Shown in pieces: positions 6,254-14,179 of a DNA stretch of 16,898 nt. The stretch is from assembly GCA_002349055.1 (NCBI GenBank), contig DECD01000005.1, positions 12,015-28,912 of the forward strand. The letters run 5' to 3'. The notes beneath the pieces were generated by a model. It did no database searches, was not told the DNA's origin, and saw only the letters and a list, made by a program, of their open reading frames with translations. The DNA is from Bacteroidales bacterium UBA2939 (lineage in GTDB: Bacteria > Bacteroidota > Bacteroidia > Bacteroidales > P3). Position 1 is the stretch's first letter, and each line of letters starts with the position of its first letter. A program made the translations under genes and the position numbers.

Positions 6254-7402
6254 TCAGTGTTTTTTGGGGTGGTAATAATAGTATTTGGTCACCTGTTTCT
6301 CAAGAAAGTGGCGGTCCAGCTGGTCGCTGGCTTCGCTGATGTCCACACAGCGGCCGTCTTTGTAGAGGACCTTTATTTCTTGGTCGGCAAAATCGTAGGA
6401 GCGGTTGGCCAGCCTGCCTGTTCCCTCAAAGTAGGACGACTTCGGCTCGGGGAAAGGTTCGTTACTGAACTGTATGGCCGGCAGACGGCGGTTGACCATA
6501 TTGCGGCACAACGTGCTCAGTATCTCGTCGTCCGAGTGCTGCCAGTGCTTCACGGCCACCATGATGTCGTCGTCGTCCACCTCAGCAAATCTATCGAGGA
6601 AGTAGGGCGACGAAGTATCAAAGTGGAACACCGTCGGATCGAGTTCTCTGGCCCGCCGCAGGATGTTCAGCAGCAGCTGGTCGGCGGCAATAACGGTCTT
6701 GTGCATATACACCTGCCAGTACATCAGGCGGCGGCTGATGATGAATTTCTCCACGCTATAGATGCCCTTCTCGTCGACAACCAGCTCGTCGTCATGCACA
6801 TTGAGCATCGAGATGATGCGGTCGGTGCCCACGATGCCCTCGCTGACGCCGGTGAAGAACGAGTCGCGTCCCAGGTAGTCGAGGCGGTCCATATCCAACT
6901 GCGACGAAACCAGCTGGTGCAGGAAATGCTTGTGGTAGGTATTGGTGAAGATATCGATGCACATGGAAAGAGCCTTCTGTGCGTCAGTTCCACTTTCCAC
7001 TTTCCACTTTCCACTTTCATCTCGCATTCTCTGCATCATCAGCAGCGTAATTTCCTCGTGCGGCACATCCACCAGCACCCTCTCGCTGGTGTGCGAGAAA
7101 GGCCCGTGGCCGAGGTCGTGCAGCAGGATGGCAAGCTTGGCCCCGCGGCACTCCTCGTCGCTTATCTCCACCCCTTTCTGTTTCAGCACCTCCAGCGCCC
7201 GCTTCATCAGATTCAGCGCACCCAGCATGTGGCTGAAGCGCGTATGCATGGCGCCGGGGTACACCAGGTGCGTCAGCCCCAGCTGCTTGATGCGCCGCTG
7301 ACGCTGGAACCACGGGTGCTCAATCACCTGCAATATCACCGGGTCGTCGACCGACAGGAACCCGTCATACACCGGGTCGTTGATTATCTTGCGTTTGGTC
7401 AT
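6254..7402 (-). CDS. HD-domain phosphohydrolase (dGTPase-like superfamily)
   Basis: This is a 382-residue cytosolic metal-dependent phosphohydrolase. The metal-binding HD signature is visible: His58 in TRFSH, HD at 95-96 in LLHDLGHGPFSH, and a third acidic ligand in QLDMDRLDYLGRD (168-180). The N-terminal KIINDPVYDGFLSV and IKQLGLTHLVYPGA are typical of the Bacteroidota HD proteins related to dNTP triphosphohydrolases and YdhJ. The exact substrate cannot be told. The ATG at 7402 overlaps the stop of the upstream C_GCAxxG_C_C gene as ATGA, indicating translational coupling. Residues 129-138 (ESGKWKVESG) are encoded by a heptanucleotide repeat identical in unit to that in ispG. They lie in a loop between the HD motif and the third metal ligand where relatives carry a short variable loop. 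Confidence 0.92.
   Translation of the reverse strand: MTKRKIINDPVYDGFLSVDDPVILQVIEHPWFQRQRRIKQLGLTHLVYPGAMHTRFSHMLGALNLMKRALEVLKQKGVEISDEECRGAKLAILLHDLGHGPFSHTSERVLVDVPHEEITLLMMQRMRDESGKWKVESGTDAQKALSMCIDIFTNTYHKHFLHQLVSSQLDMDRLDYLGRDSFFTGVSEGIVGTDRIISMLNVHDDELVVDEKGIYSVEKFIISRRLMYWQVYMHKTVIAADQLLLNILRRARELDPTVFHFDTSSPYFLDRFAEVDDDDIMVAVKHWQHSDDEILSTLCRNMVNRRLPAIQFSNEPFPEPKSSYFEGTGRLANRSYDFADQEIKVLYKDGRCVDISEASDQLDRHFLEKQVTKYYYYHPKKH
6988..7020. repeat. Stop-free heptanucleotide array (TTTCCAC) inside the HD gene
   Basis: Four consecutive units (the first beginning GTTCCAC, then three perfect TTTCCAC) are followed by TTTCAT, in frame with the HD phosphohydrolase. They encode ESGKWKVESG. The unit and phase are the same as in the array at 1674-1706 in ispG, about 5.3 kb away in an unrelated gene. 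The flanking sequences show no obvious similarity. Confidence 0.95.
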
Positions 7403-7755
7403 AGTCTATCAGCTAAATATCCGGCAGCGGCGGCCACCATCTCGGGGCAGGGTTTCTTGCCCGCCGCCAACAAACGGCCACAGACGATGTCACCCTGCTC
7501 GGCACGGAACTTCTCTGTCAGCGCACGCACGTCGGCGGTATGCCCCGTGAGGCCGCAGACCATCGCCATACCGCTCACACAGCCGCAGACCTCACGCATC
7601 CCCGCGAGGCCGCGACCGAAGGGAGCGGCCACATTCATCGCTGCCTCTTGGTCGATGGGCAGACGGTCGGCGTAGGCCATCACCACCGCCTGGCAGCAGT
7701 TGCACCCCTGTTTGTGCAACCCCCGTGCCCTCTCCATACGTTCTTCCTTATCCAT
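7399..7755 (-). CDS. C_GCAxxG_C_C family (redox-type) protein
   Basis: This is a 118-residue cytosolic cysteine-rich protein. GCNCCQAVVMAYADRL (17-32), APFGRGLAGMREVCGCVSG (44-62) and the later Cys92 and Cys103 (PCPEM) follow the spacing of the C_GCAxxG_C_C family. That family is linked to redox or metal chemistry but has no firmly assigned reaction. There are eight cysteines (18, 20, 21, 57, 59, 67, 92, 103). The extra Cys59 stands where relatives usually have alanine. The length matches the family. The start ATG 7755 lies directly against a heptanucleotide array that separates it from the TrmH-type gene. Its stop overlaps the start of the HD gene by 4 nt, so the two proteins are probably made together. 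Confidence 0.88.
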   Translation of the reverse strand: MDKEERMERARGLHKQGCNCCQAVVMAYADRLPIDQEAAMNVAAPFGRGLAGMREVCGCVSGMAMVCGLTGHTADVRALTEKFRAEQGDIVCGRLLAAGKKPCPEMVAAAAGYLADRL

Positions 7756-7797
7756 AACTCTTAACTATTATCTGTTATCTATTAACTCTTAACTCTT
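7756..7797. repeat. Heptanucleotide array (AACTCTT) at the TrmH / C_GCAxxG junction
   Basis: Six 7-nt units (AACTCTT, AACTATT, ATCTGTT, ATCTATT, AACTCTT, AACTCTT) fill the gap between two minus-strand genes. They extend into the TrmH-type gene, giving its last residues (LRVNR) and its TAA stop at 7775-7777. On the coding strand the units carry TAA and TAG-type stops that appear in successive frames. This is the same class as 855-888. The unit is degenerate, so the array is probably older or drifting. Confidence 0.85.
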
Positions 7798-8386
7798 TAA
7801 ACATTTCCCATATCACAATGGCGGCAGCGCAGCTAACGTTGAGCGAGTGCTTGGTGCCGTACTGCGGAATCTCCAAACACCCGTCGCAGAGCGGCAGAAT
7901 TCCCTCCTGCACCCCCTCAATCTCGTTGCCCAGGATAATGGCCAGGTGCGCAGGCGTCTCGCCTGCCTCCAGATGCGCAACCGTCCCGGTGGCATGCAGG
8001 CGTGACGCCTGCGCTCCCAATCCAAGCAGGCGGGACGCCTGCGTACCCAGCTTGATGCTGTCGTCCACCTGCTCCACGGCGTACACCTTGTAGCCCTGCT
8101 CCTTGAGAGCACGCACGCACTCGGCGGTGTCCTCGTGGTAGCTCCACGCCACGCTCTCTTCGGCGCCGAGGGCCGTCTTGTGTATCTCGCGGTGCGGCGG
8201 CGTAGCCGTGATGCCGCACAGGGCTATGTGCTCCACACGGAAAGCGTCGCTCGTGCGGAACACCGAGCCGATATTATTGAGGCTCCGCACATTGTCGAGC
8301 ACCACCGTCAGCGGCAGTTTCTCGCTCTGGCGAAACTCCTCCACGCTCATGCGCCCCATCTCCTCGGTTGTCAGTTTGTGTGTCAT
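7775..8386 (-). CDS. TrmH/SpoU-family RNA 2'-O-methyltransferase with repeat insertion
   Basis: SPOUT methyltransferases of this family use S-adenosylmethionine to 2'-O-methylate tRNA or rRNA and work as knotted dimers. The 203-residue protein shows motif 1 (LDNVRSLNNIGSVFRTSDAF, 30-49), motif 2 (ILGNEIEGV, 151-159) and motif 3 (IPQYGTKHSLNVSCAAAIVIWE). The tRNA or rRNA target cannot be told. Residues 113-147 (GTQASRL, GAQASRL, HATGTVAH and so on) are encoded by three palindromic repeat hairpins placed just before motif 2, lengthening a loop that is normally short. I chose ATG 8386 because it overlaps the upstream stop as ATGA and gives the family N-terminus; 31 further open codons upstream belong to the neighbouring gene. 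The last residues and stop lie in a heptanucleotide array. Confidence 0.9.
   Translation of the reverse strand: MTHKLTTEEMGRMSVEEFRQSEKLPLTVVLDNVRSLNNIGSVFRTSDAFRVEHIALCGITATPPHREIHKTALGAEESVAWSYHEDTAECVRALKEQGYKVYAVEQVDDSIKLGTQASRLLGLGAQASRLHATGTVAHLEAGETPAHLAIILGNEIEGVQEGILPLCDGCLEIPQYGTKHSLNVSCAAAIVIWEMFKELRVNR
7950..8042. repeat. Three GCAGGCG-N3-CGCCTGC palindromes inside the TrmH-type gene
   Basis: Hairpins with identical 7-bp arms occur at 7950-7966 (loop TCT), 7996-8012 (loop TGA) and 8026-8042 (loop GGA). The second and third are followed by GCTCCCA or GTACCCAG, as in mpl. The whole block is in frame and encodes two QASRL motifs and a TVAHLEAGETPAHL segment. Copy spacing is 46 and 30 nt. 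The GGA copy matches the mpl copy through its right flank. Confidence 0.93.
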
Positions 8387-8901
8387 TCCGATAATGCTTC
8401 TAATGTGTCGACGTAAAGTACCCTCGCTATGGGGCAGATGCGCAGCTGTTCTTTGTGCTTGTTGAACCACAGTTTCCAAGCCGTCAAAGCCATGCTCGAC
8501 ACATACTGCGTGCCCACGTAGTTGTGATCTATGCTGTTTTGGGTGCCAGTAAGCAGCTCGAAGTTAATCACTATGGCCTCCGATTCTGGCGACAGCGGCT
8601 TGAGGCTGACGTTGCGGAGCCTGTCCAGCCTCGCCAGATAGACCTCCTGCGCCAACTTATTGTCGTTGTGGCATTCGTGCTTCTTGGGCAATCTTCCTCT
8701 CGGACCGCTACACATCGTCACCGACCCGTCCCCACGTGGCTCCATGTGTATCATAGAGTTCATATAATGCCCAATTAACCCCTGGCTACACCGCACCACC
8801 GTCAGGCTGTCGTGATCCAGCAGGTAGCCCTCGGTATCAATGTCCTGCGCTGCCGACGACGCTGCCAGGCTCACCATCAATGCTATGAGTAGCTTCTTCA
8901 T
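8383..8901 (-). CDS. Secreted protein of unknown function
   Basis: This is a 172-residue protein with a clear signal peptide (MKKLLIALMVSLAASSAAQ, likely cut after residue 18 or 19). The mature part has motifs such as GYLLDHDSLTVVRCSQG and an Asn/His-rich middle, four cysteines, and a C-terminal AWKLWFNKHKEQLRICPIARVLYVD. I recognise no family. It begins 24 nt after the TonB-C-terminal lipoprotein gene. It ends in a 4-nt ATGA overlap with the TrmH-type gene, so the cytosolic methyltransferase and this exported protein are translationally coupled; that is operon economy and does not show a shared role. No Shine-Dalgarno is visible at ATG 8901. Confidence 0.8.
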   Translation of the reverse strand: MKKLLIALMVSLAASSAAQDIDTEGYLLDHDSLTVVRCSQGLIGHYMNSMIHMEPRGDGSVTMCSGPRGRLPKKHECHNDNKLAQEVYLARLDRLRNVSLKPLSPESEAIVINFELLTGTQNSIDHNYVGTQYVSSMALTAWKLWFNKHKEQLRICPIARVLYVDTLEALSE

Positions 8902-8925
8902 CCTACGCTGCCTTCAGTTTATGTG

Positions 8926-9770
8926 TCATCTCTCAGTAGGTCTAAATTGAACTGCATAGTATTGCTGCACCCGGACAAGTGTATTGCGCTGTCGGCCACC
9001 GGACTCCCAGCGGGGCATCATACGCATCACGCGCAGGGCCTCTTCGTCGCTCTCCTCGTCAATCCCTCGTCGCACCTTCAGCTCCGTCACCCGTCCGTCG
9101 CGCTCCACGACGAACTGCATCAGCACTTTTCCCTCCACCTGCCGCGGATTGCTCAGGTTGCGCTCCACGAAAGCATGCAGTGAATCCAATCCTCCGGGAA
9201 ACTCTGGCTCGTTCTCCACAACAGAAAAAACAACGTCACCAAAGATAGCAGTCGAACTATTGCTGCGGGTACGGCTTCCAACGATTTGATTCGTTCTATC
9301 TAAATACAAATACATCTCCTCTTCCGTTCCGGGACAATGCCCGTCCGTCTGGAGGCTGTCGTTTATCTCTATCGGGATGAATTTAATGCCCTCATTGAAT
9401 AAAGGGTATGTATCGTACAACAGGCATCTGTGGCCTGCAATGTCTATCACACCTTCAACCCTGTGACTTAACATAAAACGAATATCCACACCCGTATGGT
9501 ATTCGGGATGGAATGTACTGATGCCCAGTACACTCGTGTCGCTTACACTCAATGTATATGAACTTGTGTCGTCAACAGTGCGGTAATTCCAGTCTATAAT
9601 CAGCAACACGCTGTCTGGCACATCCATCTCACCGACGGCCTCAGCCACAGCTTCCTCCAGCGCACTGTCGACAAAAGAACAAACCCTGAACAGGTATTGC
9701 CCTTCGCCAATCCTGTTGCCGCATGACGCCACAAGCATCACCGCAAAACCTATGAGCCACAGCCTCTTCA

Positions 9771-9771
<1 letters not shown>
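8926..9771 (-). CDS. Lipoprotein with TonB C-terminal-like domain
   Basis: This is a 281-residue predicted lipoprotein, signal MKRLWLIGFAVMLVASC with Cys17 lipidated. The last 90 residues read as a TonB C-terminal domain: VENEPEFPGGLDSLHAFV, then EGKVLMQFVVERDGRV, LKVRRGID and MMPRWESGGRQRNTLVRVQQ. This module contacts TonB boxes in TonB proper but also occurs in envelope proteins without a membrane anchor helix, as here. The middle has IDIAGHRCLLYDTY, like the DUF4412/GLPGLI motif in the thioredoxin-like gene. The ATG at 9771 overlaps the sufB stop as TGATG; a TTG three bases earlier is also possible but less likely. Coupling to sufB is unusual. The role is probably at the cell envelope, with the substrate unknown. 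Confidence 0.85.
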
Positions 9772-11216
<1,445 letters not shown>

Positions 11217-11243
11217 TAAATAAAAAGCATTTTTTTTCAGTTG

Positions 11244-11251
11244 CAAAAATA
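11244..11251 (-). promoter_or_regulatory. Bacteroidota -7 box for the sufB unit
   Basis: The minus strand reads TATTTTTG here, matching the Bacteroidota -7 consensus TAnnTTTG, 28 nt before the sufB ATG. No convincing TTTG -33 element is seen at the expected distance, so the call rests on the -7 box alone. Transcription would start around 11237-11240 in an A/T-rich leader. Confidence 0.45.
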
Positions 11252-11368
11252 CAAAAAAACTTCGACATACCGCTGTATTTTTATCAACAACGTAATGAAC
11301 CCACAAACCAAAATGTTAACAATTCTTAATTACTAACCACCTATCAAAACCCTGTCAACACCTACTGT

Positions 11369-11411
11369 GGTAGGAGTTGGTTAGGAGTTGGTAAGGAGAT
11401 GGTAGGGAGTT
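11369..11411. repeat. 11-nt tandem repeat, four copies
   Basis: Units GGTAGGAGTT, GGTTAGGAGTT, GGTAAGGAGAT and GGTAGGGAGTT follow each other without gaps (first 10 nt, the rest 11 nt). The array is purine-rich on the + strand and noncoding. It is the main feature of the 286-nt spacer between sufB and the MATE gene (11217-11502), together with the sufB promoter box and the terminator; I see no gene there. A short palindrome CATACGTATG follows at 11412-11421. Confidence 0.85.
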
Positions 11412-11439
11412 CATACGTATGTGGTACAAAGGATTAGGC

Positions 11440-11487
11440 AAGAAAATAGGGCATCTCCGTGAAAAGAGATGCCCTGGGGTATTTTTT
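11440..11487 (-). terminator. Intrinsic terminator after the htrA-MATE unit (possibly bidirectional)
   Basis: GGGCATCTC (11449-11457) and GAGATGCCC (11466-11474) form a perfect 9-bp stem with an 8-nt loop. On the minus strand the stem is followed by TATTTTCTT. It lies 29 nt after the MATE stop, as expected for an end-of-operon terminator. The + side has GTATTTTTT after GGG, so it may stop transcription from both directions, but no + strand gene ends here. Confidence 0.85.
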
Positions 11488-11502
11488 GCTTGGAAATTTA
11501 AC

Positions 11503-12867
11503 TTAACAATTATTAAAATTCTTTAGCTTGCGGTTGATCCAGATCGCGTAGGGGATGCAGAGGAGGAAGGTGAGGAGGTCGGCGACGGCCTGCGCCATCT
11601 GGACACCCGTCAGGCCGAACCAGAGGGGCAGCAGGAGCAATGCCGGGAGGAAGAAAAGTCCGTTGCGACAGACACTTAGCAGCGTGGCGGGCCCGGTCAT
11701 GCGGATGTTCTGGAAGAGCATGCCCGTGGTGGTGAAGAGTGCCACCAGCGGGAAGGCGGCACACTGCCAGCGGAGCGTGACGGCGCCTATCTCGATGAGT
11801 GTCGGGTCTTCGGCGCGAAAAAGTTCAACTATCTGTGGCGCAAAGATGAAGCCCACCGCCGAGATGACAAGCAGGAAGGCGGTGCCCACCGAGGAAGCGA
11901 AGAGCCACGACTCGCGCACGCGGTCGTATTTCCCGGCCCCGTAGTTGTAGCCGCACACGGGCTGGAAACCCTGGCTGAAGCCCAGCACCACGCTGAAGGC
12001 GAACATCATGATACGCGTCACCACGGCAAAGGCGGCGACGGCCGAGTCCTCCTGTCCGGGGGCGGCATAGAGGACGGCGCAGTAGTTGAGGCTGACGGCG
12101 GCGGCGCAGTTGAACACCTGGCGGAAAAGCGACGGCAACCCGCCTCGGAATATCTCGTAATATACCTTCCATGAAGGCTTGAAGTCGCGCAATCTAATAT
12201 GAACGCTCTCAGGTCGGAATGTACCGCAAAAAAGCAGCGTCCAGGCGAAGAACTGGCTGATGGCCGTGGCCAGCGAGGCACCGCTGACACCCATGTCGAA
12301 AGTGAAGATGAAGAGCGGGTCGAGAACGATGTTGAGGATGGCACCGCTGACGATGCCCACCATGCCAAAATGGGCGTTGCCTTGCAGTCGCAACTGGTTG
12401 TTGAGCGTGAGTGCCGACATCATAAACGGCGTAGCCACAACGATATAGCGCAGGTAGTCGTTGGCGTAGGGCACCACGCTTTCGGGGGCGCCGAGCAGGC
12501 GGCTCAACCAGCTGAGGTTGGGCAGGCACACCAGCGCCGCCAAGGTGCCCAAAAGGAAAGGGGTGATGAAGCCCACAGTGGCGACGACGCTGGCCGAAGC
12601 AATATTCTTGGCTCCTAACGCCCTGGAAATGTGGTTGCCGCTGCCATGTCCGAAATAGAACCCGAGGGCCTGGATAAAGGTCATGTAGGCGAACGAGATG
12701 CCGATGCCGGCAGTGCCGCCGGTGCTGAGACGGCCGATGAAGGCGGCATCGACGACATTGTACAAGGCCGTGGTAACCATCGCGATGATGGTGGGCACAG
12801 CCATCTTGCAGACCAGCATCTTCACTGGCCTTTGCGTCATCTCGTTATATTTGTCGTCGAGCGTCAC
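11503..12867 (-). CDS. MATE-family multidrug/cation antiporter
   Basis: This is a 454-residue inner-membrane transporter. The family expels drugs or metabolites in exchange for Na+ or H+. It has about twelve hydrophobic helices and the repeated MATE signatures: AVPTIIAMVTTALYNVVDAAF (about 23-43), GNAHFGMVGIVSGAILNIVL in the first half, and QGFQPVCGYNYGAGKYDRV in the second. It belongs with the MepA/NorM-like Bacteroidota group; the substrate is not predictable. The start is GTG 12867, overlapping the htrA stop as GTGA, because residues 8-15 (NEMTQRPV) match the usual N-terminus of relatives; ATG 12840 is the alternative. It is the last gene of its unit, with an intrinsic terminator 29 nt downstream. 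Confidence 0.95.
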   Translation of the reverse strand: MTLDDKYNEMTQRPVKMLVCKMAVPTIIAMVTTALYNVVDAAFIGRLSTGGTAGIGISFAYMTFIQALGFYFGHGSGNHISRALGAKNIASASVVATVGFITPFLLGTLAALVCLPNLSWLSRLLGAPESVVPYANDYLRYIVVATPFMMSALTLNNQLRLQGNAHFGMVGIVSGAILNIVLDPLFIFTFDMGVSGASLATAISQFFAWTLLFCGTFRPESVHIRLRDFKPSWKVYYEIFRGGLPSLFRQVFNCAAAVSLNYCAVLYAAPGQEDSAVAAFAVVTRIMMFAFSVVLGFSQGFQPVCGYNYGAGKYDRVRESWLFASSVGTAFLLVISAVGFIFAPQIVELFRAEDPTLIEIGAVTLRWQCAAFPLVALFTTTGMLFQNIRMTGPATLLSVCRNGLFFLPALLLLPLWFGLTGVQMAQAVADLLTFLLCIPYAIWINRKLKNFNNC

Positions 12868-14006
12868 TTGCGGATTGTCTGAGTGTTGCCACGCAGGTTC
12901 AGAAGTGTTACTTTAACCGTTTGGGAATGGCCGTTGCGGACGTAGTCGACATCGACCTGGTCGCCCGGTGAGAAGAGCCCCAGCTCCTCCATCATCTCGG
13001 CAAAGGTGTTGACCTCCTTGCCCGCCACGCGGAGAATGATGTCGCCCTGACGGATGCCCGCCTGCTCGGCGGCACCCTCGCGGTTCACCTTGGCCACATA
13101 GAGGCCCTTGATTTCGCGGGCCCCCGTCTGACGAGCCACATTGGCATCGACCTCAGTGACTTGCACGCCCAAGTAGCCGCGCTGCACATAACCGTAGCGC
13201 TGCAAATCGCTGGCCATCTTGAGGGCTATGTTCGACGGAATGGCGAAAGAGTAGCCTATATAGTTGCCGCTGTTGCCTGAGGCAATGGCCGTTACGATGC
13301 CAATAAGCTCGGCGTTGGAGTTGACCAGGGCGCCGCCGCTGTTGCCCGAATTGACGGCCGCATCGGTCTGGAGGAACGACTCGAGGGGCGACTCGTTGGT
13401 GCGGGGATTGTCGATGATGTGCATGTTGCGGGCTTTGGCGCTGATGATGCCGGAGGTGACGGTGGAGGTGAGATTGAAGGGATTGCCGATGGCAAGCACA
13501 GGCTCGCCGATGCGTACTTTGTCGCTGTTACCGAACGGGATATAGGTCAGACCTTCAGCCTCTACTTTAATCACGGCGAGGTCGGTCGCGGGGTCGTTGC
13601 CGACGAGGCGAGCGGGCAGTTCGCGACGGTCGTTGAGGGTCACGGTGATGCGCTCGGCATCCTGCACCACGTGGTTATTGGTGAGGATGTAGCCGTCAGA
13701 GGTGATGATGACACCCGAGCCGTAGGCGTTGTAGACCTGGCGCTGCACCCCACGCTCGATGATGAAGCCGAAGAAGGACTGGTAGAGCGGCGTGAGCTGC
13801 GTCATCTCGGTCTTGATGTGCACCACGCCGTCGATGGTGGCGGCGGCGACATCGGTGAAGTCGGTGAGGGTGAGGCTGGGACGGGAAGCGGACTGCTGGG
13901 TTTCGATGGCAGAGGGTTGGGAAGCAGGCGTATCGGCAGGTTGAGCGTTGCACGATTGCATTGCAAACAAGAGAGTTACGGCGATGGTTGAAATGATTCT
14001 GTTCAT
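12864..14006 (-). CDS. HtrA/DegS-type serine protease with one PDZ domain, probable lipoprotein
   Basis: This is a 380-residue envelope quality-control protease. The signal is MNRIISTIAVTLLFAMQSC with Cys19 as possible lipidation site (MQSC is a weak lipobox), then a Ser/Thr/Pro-rich linker to about residue 48. The S1C trypsin-like domain has the catalytic triad His112 (TNNHVV), Asp142 (ATDLAV) and Ser223 (NSGNSGGAL). A single PDZ domain follows at about 275-370 (GYLGVQVTEV, REGAAEQAGIRQGDIIL). One PDZ domain makes it DegS-like in layout; two-PDZ DegP-like forms are more usual in Bacteroidota as I recall. It is the first gene of a two-gene unit; its stop overlaps the MATE start. Coupling a protease to a transporter is not explained by known pathways. 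The ATG at 14006 fits the signal peptide. Confidence 0.93.
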   Translation of the reverse strand: MNRIISTIAVTLLFAMQSCNAQPADTPASQPSAIETQQSASRPSLTLTDFTDVAAATIDGVVHIKTEMTQLTPLYQSFFGFIIERGVQRQVYNAYGSGVIITSDGYILTNNHVVQDAERITVTLNDRRELPARLVGNDPATDLAVIKVEAEGLTYIPFGNSDKVRIGEPVLAIGNPFNLTSTVTSGIISAKARNMHIIDNPRTNESPLESFLQTDAAVNSGNSGGALVNSNAELIGIVTAIASGNSGNYIGYSFAIPSNIALKMASDLQRYGYVQRGYLGVQVTEVDANVARQTGAREIKGLYVAKVNREGAAEQAGIRQGDIILRVAGKEVNTFAEMMEELGLFSPGDQVDVDYVRNGHSQTVKVTLLNLRGNTQTIRK

Positions 14007-14110
14007 AGGGCACTAATGTTAAACTATGTTAAAAAACAGGTCGGTTGTAGAGAAACGGCATTTGGGCTGTTATATTATATATGTACGCTCTCCAAATCCG
14101 ACGTACCTTT

Positions 14111-14139
14111 AAACAAAAAAAAGGGCTTTTTATTGCCCT
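14111..14139 (-). terminator. Terminator-like hairpin upstream of the HtrA gene
   Basis: AGGGC (14122-14126) and GCCCT (14135-14139) form a 5-bp stem, followed on the minus strand by a run of seven T and then GTTT. It is thus a short intrinsic terminator for minus-strand transcripts. No minus-strand gene ends here: the hairpin lies between two divergent genes, about 105 nt ahead of the HtrA start. It may be an attenuator in the htrA leader or may block antisense transcripts from the divergent promoter. Confidence 0.5.
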
Positions 14140-14164
14140 GAGAAGAAAAAATTATGTATATTTG
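14132..14164 (+). promoter_or_regulatory. Bacteroidota-type promoter for the plus-strand unit
   Basis: TATATTTG (14157-14164) matches the -7 consensus TAnnTTTG exactly. ATTG (14132-14135), one mismatch from TTTG, lies 21 nt upstream as a -33 element. Transcription would begin near 14168-14172, giving a leader of about 10 nt before the ATG at 14180. The -33 element overlaps the right arm of the hairpin at 14122-14139. Confidence 0.6.
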
Positions 14165-14179
14165 CAAAAAATAAAAGAG

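Noticed and set aside
6257..7675. Plus-strand open frame of 472 codons opposite the HD and C_GCAxxG genes
   Set aside because: It crosses two clearly recognised minus-strand genes and contains no family motif.
11217..11306. Upstream extension of sufB by 30 codons
   Set aside because: The extra codons lie in A/T-rich leader DNA that contains the -7 box; the family N-terminus begins at the ATG at 11216.
11449..11474. Hairpin as a riboswitch or leader element of sufB
   Set aside because: It is oriented and placed as an end-of-unit terminator behind the MATE gene and lies upstream of the sufB promoter box, outside its transcript.
11217..11502. Small gene or RNA gene in the sufB-MATE spacer
   Set aside because: No open frame with coding character and no tRNA-like or known RNA fold was seen; only the promoter box, tandem repeat and terminator.
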